This document shows positions 8,321 through 15,249 of a stretch of DNA of 17,016 nt, piece after piece. Position 1 is the first letter of the stretch. Each line of letters opens with the position of its first letter. Where the stretch lies: positions 1-17,016 of the forward strand of contig WJIO01000386.1 in NCBI GenBank assembly GCA_014730235.1. The letters are read 5' to 3'. Both the position numbers and the translations under genes were made by a program. The stretch comes from Candidatus Poribacteria bacterium. Lineage in GTDB: Bacteria > Poribacteria > DTPJ01 > WJIO01. The notes beneath the pieces were generated by a model. That model was given only the letters and a program-made list of their open reading frames with translations. It searched no databases and was not told the origin of the DNA.

Positions 8321-8444
8321 GTAATCGTTAAAAAATGGAAAATGTGTTTAGAAAATACCTTTATAATGATGGTAAATTACAAAAGTTGTCATTCCTGCTT
8401 TTGCAGTAATGACAACTAAATTATATCCATTTTTTAACGATTAC
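8321..8444 (+). mobile_element. MITE-like element, copy 2 (124 bp)
   Basis: This copy has a perfect 19-bp terminal inverted repeat (GTAATCGTTAAAAAATGGA and its complement) and no coding frame. Outside the central hairpin it matches copy 3 at 90 of 94 positions, with identical 29-bp right arms, so the two are recent relatives. It lies in the 375-nt gap between the DUF362 start and the uracil-DNA glycosylase stop. AATAAA occurs on both flanks (8315-8320, 8445-8450), a possible target duplication in AT-rich DNA. Confidence 0.8.
8386..8415 (-). terminator. Hairpin inside MITE copy 2, possible terminator of the hydrolase operon
   Basis: A 13-bp stem with one mismatch closes a 4-nt loop and, read on the minus strand, is followed at once by CTTTT (8385-8381). 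It is the first strong hairpin beyond the uracil-DNA glycosylase stop at 8483, so the mobile element may end that long transcript. Function is inferred. Confidence 0.4.
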
Positions 8445-8482
8445 AATAAATTAAAGAATAGATATTGAAATTCCGCACTTAT

Positions 8483-9127
8483 TTAGAACAACGTCATCTT
8501 GGGCTGCCCCTTTTCGTCTATTGCTTTTTGCTTAGCTGCTGCAATATCGTCCACCAGAAGTTGTCGGGATTTATCAAAAGACGCTCCGTGCATGCGCAGG
8601 ACATAAGCGGGATGGTATGCCGCTATTACAAACGGTGCGTATATGGTATCAGTAAACCATTGCCCGCGTTCTTGAGTCATCTTAAATCCCTTGTGGATGA
8701 TAGCACTTGATGCCGGGCCGCCAAGACATACAATTACTGTGGGATCAATTAGAGACAATTCCGGTTCAAGCCATTTCTGGCAGTTTTTAATTTCACCCAC
8801 TAGTGGGGCCCGATTGGATAGTCTGCCTGTGGATTCATTTAACTTTGTGGGTCTGCATTTTACGATATTTGTAATCCATATTTCATCCCTTAATAGTCCG
8901 GTTTCCTTCAGTATTTCATCCAGAAGCTGACCTGCCCTGCCAACAAATGGCTTTCCCTGTATATCTTCATTTTCACCCGGAGCTTCACCCACAAACACCA
9001 GGCTCGACTCCGGGTTACCCGCCCCAAACACCACCTGGGTTCTGGTGCGAACAAGCTTTTCACAATCTTCACAAGATAAAGATTCCTCCTTCATCTCCTG
9101 CATCTGTTCTTTGACTGATTTACTCAT
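8483..9127 (-). CDS. Type 4 (Fe-S) uracil-DNA glycosylase
   Basis: A 214-residue family 4 uracil-DNA glycosylase, which cuts uracil from DNA to start base excision repair in the cytoplasm. The four Fe-S cysteines of the family are C19, C22, C91 and C116. The catalytic-pocket motif GEAPGENED (47-55) and the HPAYVLR motif (172-178) are intact, and the length is typical. It is the last gene of the seven-gene minus-strand run. Its ATG overlaps the ABC ATPase stop by 8 nt, so it is probably translated by coupling. The C-terminus QPKMTLF resembles a DNA-sliding-clamp-binding peptide; this is inference. An unrelated repair gene at the tail of a hydrolase operon may reflect convenience of expression rather than function. 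Confidence 0.92.
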   Translation of the reverse strand: MSKSVKEQMQEMKEESLSCEDCEKLVRTRTQVVFGAGNPESSLVFVGEAPGENEDIQGKPFVGRAGQLLDEILKETGLLRDEIWITNIVKCRPTKLNESTGRLSNRAPLVGEIKNCQKWLEPELSLIDPTVIVCLGGPASSAIIHKGFKMTQERGQWFTDTIYAPFVIAAYHPAYVLRMHGASFDKSRQLLVDDIAAAKQKAIDEKGQPKMTLF

Positions 9128-9848
9128 CTGTCTCTACCCCCTGATTTTGTATTATCCGTAAGTATTCGTCCAATAAGCTTTCGTTTTTCCCGGCAAAAGA
9201 AATTACTTCATTTGATAATATTGCAACTTTATCACAAATTCCCTCAATCTCCGGCAGTATGCTGGATGAAATTATTATAGTCTTACCCATGTTCCCCAGT
9301 TCCCTTATTATCTCCATGAATTCCAGGCGAAATTTAGGATCAAGACCACAGGCTGGCTCATCTAGTAACAACACCGCTGGATCGTGAACGAGGGTTTTAG
9401 CGATTAAAAGCCTCTGCTTCATTCCTCTTGATAATAGCCTTGTGCACATATCCTTAAGACCTGTAAGGTCTGTCAGTTCCATTACATCCCTCACAAGGCT
9501 CTTATGCTGTACCTTTGGTATTTTATAAGCAGCGGCAAAAAAATCCAGATATTCCCACACCTTTAAATCTTCGTATAATCTATAATATTCGGGCATGTAT
9601 CCAATAACAGGTCGAACTTTTGAAGGAGAGCGAAAAGCGTCATATCCATGTATAAAAACAGAACCGGATGTAGGACGAACAAGGGTTGCCAGTATCTTCA
9701 GCAAAGTAGTCTTGCCGCCTCCGTTGGGCCCTGTTAAGCCTAATATTTCCCCTGCTTGCAAAGAAATATTTATATCTTTAAAAACAGTCTTATACCTGTA
9801 TTCCTTGCTCAGATCATTGATTTCTATGGTGTTCTCCGTATTATTCAT
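9120..9848 (-). CDS. Lone ABC transporter ATP-binding protein with altered H-loop
   Basis: A 242-residue ATPase closest to the CcmA/ABC-2 type (COG1131). Walker A is GPNGGGKT (40-47), the Q-loop position is Glu (GYMPE, E87), the signature is degenerate (LSRGMKQ, 139-145), and Walker B is VLLLDEP (159-165) with D-loop GLD (168-170). The H-loop, normally a His before IL..E, reads ISSSILPE, with Ser196 where His is expected. No membrane permease is present anywhere near; its neighbours are the ceramidase-family gene (ATGA overlap) and the glycosylase gene (8-nt overlap). It may pair with a permease encoded elsewhere or do a non-transport job. The ATPase fold is certain; the role is not. Confidence 0.88.
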   Translation of the reverse strand: MNNTENTIEINDLSKEYRYKTVFKDINISLQAGEILGLTGPNGGGKTTLLKILATLVRPTSGSVFIHGYDAFRSPSKVRPVIGYMPEYYRLYEDLKVWEYLDFFAAAYKIPKVQHKSLVRDVMELTDLTGLKDMCTRLLSRGMKQRLLIAKTLVHDPAVLLLDEPACGLDPKFRLEFMEIIRELGNMGKTIIISSSILPEIEGICDKVAILSNEVISFAGKNESLLDEYLRIIQNQGVETDE

Positions 9849-11065
9849 ATTATATTATCAAATTTCTGAAACTCATCCACTATTCGACTGACAAGCTTGA
9901 AAGCCGAAAAAGGTTCTATATGCGAAGTTTCGGACTCATACCCTCCGCTTATATATGCGTTGACATGGGGAATATAGCTCAGGTATGCTGTGGAATTGTA
10001 GAGAATAAACGTCTTCCTGAATGGTGAATTCCATTTGATCTCTAACCCCGGTTCAGCCAGCAGTTCTCCCGGAACCCCCACAAGGCAGGCATCACCGATC
10101 CTGAGAAGCTGAAACTCAAAAGTCTCTTTATCCATACCTTCATAGAGAGGAAGTCGGCCTTCAATACATCCGGATTTACGGAAACGCATATCAACAGTTC
10201 CTGTACGGACATCCAGTTGAGGGACTATCATCATATATCGGTCTTCATTCCGTCGGGCATCAGAAAAGCTGTCTATCACAATCCGGGCCATAGCATTTCC
10301 CATTTCCCGGGTTCTCCCGAAACCGGTTTCAAAGTCTTTTGGATGCAGATCACCGCAGGCCCCGGTAGTAAAGATGCACATGCCCCCGATCTCGTCTTCC
10401 ACAACCCGCCGCAAAACTCCCGGATAATCCGATGTAATTTTCAGTGATGAAGACCCATCTGACTGGCATGTTAATGGGTGGGCGGCGTAGTTTACCATGG
10501 TGGCTACGGGCTTTTGTGTTTTCTCCTCTAAAAAATACAATATTCCCAATTCTGTATCAGTAATGCCCTTTGCTATAGGTGTCAGGTGCTTGTTATGCGG
10601 AAGATATATACATGTATTATCCGGTGTTATAACCCGACGGTTGATATTCTCATAACACTCTGCGGAGTAACGGTAAATAGACACCGTAGTCATATCATCA
10701 AAGGCATTGGCAACAGCTTCTTTGCTGTATTCAACCAGCTTTTCCGAATAATCTTCATCTTTTGATCTTATGGCCAGACTTCGGGTATGAGGGCCTGAAT
10801 GGGTATGGGTGCATGCGAGGACAATATGCTCCGGTTGAATTCGTGCAACGTTTGAACATTCCGCCCTTATAATCTGAACCAGGTCAGCATCCAGACCAAG
10901 TAAATCATAGCTTAATAATATCGCCTGCTTTTGACCATCGTCAAAACACAAACCGGAGATGCAAAGATCGTCATGTATGCCGTCGGAAATGACGTTCTGA
11001 CCATATCCGGCCAGATGAGTTCCGATAGGCGGGGTAATCTTCTGTCTGATTGTATTTATTTTCAT
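9845..11065 (-). CDS. Neutral/alkaline ceramidase N-terminal-domain family hydrolase
   Basis: A 406-residue protein resembling the N-terminal domain of neutral ceramidases (PF04734). Known ceramidases hydrolyse the amide of ceramide with a zinc-assisted serine. Visible family motifs are ACTHTHSGP (84-92; candidate zinc ligands H87/H89), NYAAHP (192-197), TSDYPG (211-216) and GACGDLHP (235-242). Full-length ceramidases are ~650 aa with a C-terminal beta domain; this one stops after the first domain, like many bacterial homologues. The HGTSM nucleophile region of true ceramidases appears as HPLTC (196-200), so ceramidase activity is doubtful. There is no signal peptide, so it is predicted to be cytoplasmic. 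It overlaps both neighbours by 4 nt (ATGA), showing tight coupling with the M14 peptidase gene before and the ABC ATPase gene after. Confidence 0.82.
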   Translation of the reverse strand: MKINTIRQKITPPIGTHLAGYGQNVISDGIHDDLCISGLCFDDGQKQAILLSYDLLGLDADLVQIIRAECSNVARIQPEHIVLACTHTHSGPHTRSLAIRSKDEDYSEKLVEYSKEAVANAFDDMTTVSIYRYSAECYENINRRVITPDNTCIYLPHNKHLTPIAKGITDTELGILYFLEEKTQKPVATMVNYAAHPLTCQSDGSSSLKITSDYPGVLRRVVEDEIGGMCIFTTGACGDLHPKDFETGFGRTREMGNAMARIVIDSFSDARRNEDRYMMIVPQLDVRTGTVDMRFRKSGCIEGRLPLYEGMDKETFEFQLLRIGDACLVGVPGELLAEPGLEIKWNSPFRKTFILYNSTAYLSYIPHVNAYISGGYESETSHIEPFSAFKLVSRIVDEFQKFDNII

Positions 11066-12696
11066 TTTTCAGCTTTCAGGACCTTTCTTATGTTACCACC
11101 TGTTCCTCCGAAAATCTTGATTTCACATAGTTTATCTGATTCTGAACCCGACACAAACCATTCCAGCATATTACTGTGGGTAATTCCGCCCAGATGTCCA
11201 AGGTTACAATGACCCTGACTTGACAGAAGTTTAATCCCTTCGCAGGGATGAAATTCAACCCTGACAGGCCTCAGCCTTCGCAAATTCCTGCCTTTGCTGG
11301 ATATATGGGTAGGATATTCCCCCCGGTTGGCTATTCGGACTCGTATTCGATATATGTTTTCACCTACAGTATCAACCTTTGCATCTTCCATTATTATATG
11401 CGGATGCTTGGAGGCATGTTCTAAGGTAAATTTGTATGTTCCTTCGGAAATTCTTTTTAAATCCGTTAGTGTAGGCCCAGCCGTATGTTTTCTCAGAAAG
11501 CCGCCTATCTCCACTTCTCCCAGTTGCGGGTGCTGGCATATCTTCCAGGGCATGTAGATGGGAACTTTTTCTTCCTGAGCGTCCCACCACTTCATTAGCT
11601 GGCGCATCTGCTCCTCCCTGTCCTCTGATGTTTCAGCTTCAAACTGCTGTTCTGTGCTTATACCCGCGCTGTTCATCAAAACACCCAGTTCAAATTCAAA
11701 CACAAAAAGTCCAAGGTGATGATAACCAAAGTTGTGGAAATGTCCCCGAAGGTTTATATCCCTGCCTCGCTTGTTGTGATATTTCACCACAGGAAAAACC
11801 GGCAGTCCTGTATGCTCTGAACCTATCCGGGCCAGGTCTTCCATTTCCTTTACATCAGCTTCGTTCAGGTCGCTGTCAGAACCTGTGGAAGGTGGTCTCA
11901 GGACAGCCGCCGGGCCAGTATGATAACCCAGCACGCCAAATAAATTTGATTTACTATGGATAAATTCGGCCATGTGGCGCATTTCCGTTTCACTAAAGGG
12001 AAAATCGCCTGCGCCATGCTGTTCCGGTTCAGGTCGCCAGTCATAAGACCAGTTTCTGTTCCAGTCAAAGCTTCTGCCGTCCATGGATATTTTATCCGTT
12101 CCATCCCATTGGTATATCTCGCCTTCTGGCAGAACCCGGTAAAATGGCCCCTTTGAATCAACTTTACGCCGGATAAGCAATCGGGAATCCTGGGGATCAA
12201 TCAAAAATGAGCCTTCAGGATGTTCCTGGCGCATGGATAATATCAGATCGTCGTCGTTCATGTCCCCGGGATAAAGGGTGTTGGGTATAGGATTAGATCG
12301 ATCTGTCCGGCTTCTTACAGGGCCTGAGGTGGTGACTACAAATTCAGCCCCATCGGGATTTAAACGTGGAACGATATAAAAGACTATATCGTTCAACAAA
12401 TTAATACGATCAGAAAGCAGTCTTTGCGCAGTATACAAAGCCGCATGAGTTCCGGAAAGCTCTCCGGCATGTATATTTCCATGAATAAGGTATGCCGATT
12501 TATCTTCAGGAAGTCCGGTTTTATTATTGGTAATTGTAAGTAGATGTATATCCCTGCCTTCCCTGGATTTACCCAATGAACTTAACTTGCATAATTCCGG
12601 GCATGCTGAAGCCAGAGAATTAACGCAGTCTGTAACTTCCTGGTATGTAAAAAAGGCATGGAAGGAAAGCTCTGGTATCTTGGTATTTTTGGACAT
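11062..12696 (-). CDS. M14-family zinc carboxypeptidase-like protein
   Basis: A 544-residue metallocarboxypeptidase of family M14. The zinc motif HxxE is H76-E79 (IHGNIHAGE) and the third zinc ligand is H259 (GYHT). The substrate-carboxylate Arg motif is DWNRNW (211-216) and the general base lies in FEFELG, most likely E336. The NPDG turn (113-116) is also conserved. A C-terminal beta-rich region of about 150 residues (~395-544) follows the catalytic domain and may be an accessory domain. No signal peptide or propeptide is seen, which is unusual for this mostly secreted family and points to cytoplasmic cleavage of small peptides or amide conjugates. GGGAG lies 8 nt before the ATG. The gene is 21 nt downstream of the patatin gene and overlaps the ceramidase-family gene by 4 nt. 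Confidence 0.88.
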   Translation of the reverse strand: MSKNTKIPELSFHAFFTYQEVTDCVNSLASACPELCKLSSLGKSREGRDIHLLTITNNKTGLPEDKSAYLIHGNIHAGELSGTHAALYTAQRLLSDRINLLNDIVFYIVPRLNPDGAEFVVTTSGPVRSRTDRSNPIPNTLYPGDMNDDDLILSMRQEHPEGSFLIDPQDSRLLIRRKVDSKGPFYRVLPEGEIYQWDGTDKISMDGRSFDWNRNWSYDWRPEPEQHGAGDFPFSETEMRHMAEFIHSKSNLFGVLGYHTGPAAVLRPPSTGSDSDLNEADVKEMEDLARIGSEHTGLPVFPVVKYHNKRGRDINLRGHFHNFGYHHLGLFVFEFELGVLMNSAGISTEQQFEAETSEDREEQMRQLMKWWDAQEEKVPIYMPWKICQHPQLGEVEIGGFLRKHTAGPTLTDLKRISEGTYKFTLEHASKHPHIIMEDAKVDTVGENIYRIRVRIANRGEYPTHISSKGRNLRRLRPVRVEFHPCEGIKLLSSQGHCNLGHLGGITHSNMLEWFVSGSESDKLCEIKIFGGTGGNIRKVLKAEK

Positions 12697-12717
12697 AGAT
12701 GTTCTCCCGTATTAACT

Positions 12718-13692
12718 TTAACGCATTAACAGATCGCATAAGCTGTTTATTTCATCATTACAATCCCGGATAAGTTCCTGGGTTATTAGCTTTAACATCC
12801 TTATGTTTTCAGGGGTTGTATTGTCTATACCTGCATGATCTTCATTCAATTTTGGCTGAAAGCGATAATAGTGTTTTTCTCGGTCTTTGAGGTTCAGGAT
12901 TTTTTGCAGTTGATAGTCTACCGTTGCACTTATACTATCAAAGACTACCTCTAGTATAGGTTGGGCCCAACCCGCTAGCCCCCAGTCCTTTGATTCGCTG
13001 TAAATTATGGGCCTGCTGATCTTTCCAGTTCCCAGGGACAACAGCATAAAATCATCTGAATCCGGATAGTTGCTTTTTGCTTCGACATAAGCGCACATAG
13101 CCGGATTATTGGCGCAAATACCACCGTCAATCAACGCATAATAATCAACCACACAATCAGCATTTATTTTTAAAGGTTCAAAAAATGTAGGTGCGGCTGT
13201 GGTGGCCCTGGCCACTTGCCACATGGGAAAGTCATAATCAATCTGTGTTTTTGCCCTGGAACTTCTGAAAAACCAGGGGATACGCTGTTCAATTTCATAG
13301 CTGGCGATAAGGACATCCACAATAGCTTCCTTCAAATGGGTCTCATTGAAGTATTTTCTCAACACTCCCTCAATACCCTCTGATGGATATTTTTCCTCTG
13401 TAAGGCTTTCAAGGGAGCGGATTCTATGAATAACAGACCGGGAGAAGATATTTTCCCCCTCTATTTCGTATAAATCTATTACCTTCTGGGCAGTATACTC
13501 AGGCCTTCTGTTTTCATCCGGCTTAACAAGACTCAAAGCCAACAAGCCGCCGGTTGACGTACCTGCTATTAAATGAAAAAGCTCCGAGATGGGTTTCTGA
13601 GTCCGTTTTTCAATTTCAGCCAGTAATATGGCCGGAATAATACCCCGTATTCCCCCGCCATCAATTGATAAAATTTTTATTATATTTGACAT
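12718..13692 (-). CDS. Patatin-like phospholipase
   Basis: A 324-residue patatin-family lipid acyl hydrolase. The oxyanion motif DGGGIRG (11-17), the nucleophile elbow GTSTG with Ser46, the ARATTAAPTFFEP segment (161-173) and the catalytic-dyad Asp in DGG (D189) are all intact, so activity is expected. In this family Ser and Asp release fatty acids from phospholipids or other acyl esters. There is no signal peptide and no added domain. An AGGA ribosome site precedes the ATG. It sits between the Thr-type sulfatase homologue (61-nt gap) and the M14 peptidase gene (21 nt). Patatin effectors of CBASS defence look similar, but no cyclase is nearby, so a metabolic role is more likely. Confidence 0.9.
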   Translation of the reverse strand: MSNIIKILSIDGGGIRGIIPAILLAEIEKRTQKPISELFHLIAGTSTGGLLALSLVKPDENRRPEYTAQKVIDLYEIEGENIFSRSVIHRIRSLESLTEEKYPSEGIEGVLRKYFNETHLKEAIVDVLIASYEIEQRIPWFFRSSRAKTQIDYDFPMWQVARATTAAPTFFEPLKINADCVVDYYALIDGGICANNPAMCAYVEAKSNYPDSDDFMLLSLGTGKISRPIIYSESKDWGLAGWAQPILEVVFDSISATVDYQLQKILNLKDREKHYYRFQPKLNEDHAGIDNTTPENIRMLKLITQELIRDCNDEINSLCDLLMR

Positions 13693-13753
13693 GTGTAATC
13701 CTGATTAGTATTCACTGTTTTTCTTTAAATTTATTCTTGCTAAAACAAACGAT

Positions 13754-15157
13754 TTATTTCCGTCCCACCGCGTCAGTCATTTTCTTCATATCATAAATTG
13801 GTATTTCCCCGCCTGCGTCATCCAGTATACATTTCCAGGCTTTCTTTATTACGCTTTCATCAGTATTATCAAGGATATTATTCTGACATTTTAAATCTGT
13901 TTCCAGGTCAAAGACGCATCTTGCCTTGCCGTCTGCTGATATGATGATCCAGTTTTTCTGATCCCTATACCATACAGTATCGCCATAACGGCATGTAAGG
14001 TATTCCCGTTCCTGCCATTCATTGTCGAATACAAGCTTTCTGAAACTCTGACCGTGAATATCCAGTTCGTTTATATCAACTCCGGCATAGTCGTAAATAG
14101 TGGCTGTGGCATCAGTGTTATATACCAGATCACTGAACCGTTTTCCAGCGCCTTCTCCACCGGGAAAATGCACGATCAATGGTATATGCATAACACCCGG
14201 AAATAGTGAATAATGTGGTTTACCAATGACATTCTCCGAGTTATCGGTGAAGTTTGTGCCATGATCGCTGGTAAAAACAATCAGCGAGTTTTCATATAAA
14301 CCAAGCCGTTTCAGCTTGTTGATAAGAGTCCCAAACCAGTTGTCCACAAGACTCACCAGACCGCAGTAATGAGCTTTTATATATTCCACCTCTTCTTCGG
14401 TGTATCTGCCATCAGCCGGAGCGTAGGCTGTAGATAAAATATTTTTACCTTTGTAATTCGGATCGGCATACATCTCAAGGTAATCATCCGGTGCTTCCCA
14501 GGACTCATGAGGAGCGAAACAGTCGGCATATAGGTAGAAAGGATGAACATTTCGGTTATCCTGGACAAAATCCATAGCCCATCTAAATACTTTAGCTGTC
14601 GAAGTTTCCTCTTCCGAATGGATATGATAATAGTTAGCCACATGTCTCAGAATCCTCCCGCCCGGGAACTGCTTTTTTATCTGTTCAGGGTCACCGTATT
14701 TGCTCATTTCTCCATAAGGAGCTACAGCCGGTGAACGCCATTTATCCTCAGCCTGACCTCTAACGAACTCCCACTGCTGCGCCCCCCGGGTGAAATTCAT
14801 CCCAGGAACAAAGTAATGGGGAACATCGCTGACAAAACCGGTATAATATCCGGCATTAAACAGATTTTCAGCCAGGGAATCCTCCATATTGTCCATAGGC
14901 TGCCAGCCGGGAAGATATACGTTATCCCACCTTACAGGTTTGTAATTCTTAAAAGGATAAGCCCGACGACCAGTATGCAGAGATCTGCGATAAGGTATAG
15001 TAGGTAAAGATTCAGGATGGGCCCATTCAAAAACTACAGAATCTCTCGCAAAAGCGTCCAGATTCGGTGTCTTTATAAATTTATTTCCATAACACCCAAG
15101 ATAATCGGTTCTGAGGGTATCCGATACGATACACAAAGTATTTATTTTATCCGGCAT
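13754..15157 (-). CDS. Sulfatase-family (alkaline phosphatase superfamily) hydrolase with Thr at the nucleophile position
   Basis: A 467-residue member of the sulfatase family (PF00884). The fold is clear: SDTLRTDYLGCYG (12-24), TPNLD (30-34), TGR (62-64), APHES (215-219) and TSDHG (296-300). At the position of the Cys or Ser that becomes formylglycine, however, it has Thr53 in the core T-I-P-Y-R. The first metal-binding pair is SD instead of DD (D13), and the usual GKxH motif is replaced by SDVPH (110-114). Thr cannot be converted to formylglycine, but Thr is the direct nucleophile in related phosphodiesterases, so it may cleave phosphate or phosphonate esters. GGAGG precedes the start, with an extended -10 box 48 nt upstream. 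There is no signal peptide. It follows another sulfatase-family gene. Confidence 0.85.
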   Translation of the reverse strand: MPDKINTLCIVSDTLRTDYLGCYGNKFIKTPNLDAFARDSVVFEWAHPESLPTIPYRRSLHTGRRAYPFKNYKPVRWDNVYLPGWQPMDNMEDSLAENLFNAGYYTGFVSDVPHYFVPGMNFTRGAQQWEFVRGQAEDKWRSPAVAPYGEMSKYGDPEQIKKQFPGGRILRHVANYYHIHSEEETSTAKVFRWAMDFVQDNRNVHPFYLYADCFAPHESWEAPDDYLEMYADPNYKGKNILSTAYAPADGRYTEEEVEYIKAHYCGLVSLVDNWFGTLINKLKRLGLYENSLIVFTSDHGTNFTDNSENVIGKPHYSLFPGVMHIPLIVHFPGGEGAGKRFSDLVYNTDATATIYDYAGVDINELDIHGQSFRKLVFDNEWQEREYLTCRYGDTVWYRDQKNWIIISADGKARCVFDLETDLKCQNNILDNTDESVIKKAWKCILDDAGGEIPIYDMKKMTDAVGRK

Positions 15158-15204
15158 ATCTTTCCTCCGTCTGATTGATAGTCAAACCAAATTTTATTTT
15201 ATAT

Positions 15205-15213
15205 ATTATAACA
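15205..15213 (-). promoter_or_regulatory. Extended -10 promoter before the Thr-type sulfatase homologue
   Basis: On the minus strand the sequence TGTTATAAT gives a perfect extended -10 element (TGn plus TATAAT) 48 nt upstream of the start at 15157. The -35 region is poor (TGTAAA at 17-nt spacing), as is usual for extended -10 promoters. It lies in the 92-nt gap between the two sulfatase-family genes, so the six downstream genes could be transcribed without the first sulfatase gene. Confidence 0.45.
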
Positions 15214-15249
15214 TAATAATAACAGTTTTACAGACCAAACCATCAATAC

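Noticed and set aside
12718-13692. Patatin-like protein as a CapV effector of a CBASS anti-phage system.
   Set aside because: No CD-NTase, HORMA, TRIP13 or Cap2/Cap3-like gene is in the window; neighbours are metabolic hydrolases.
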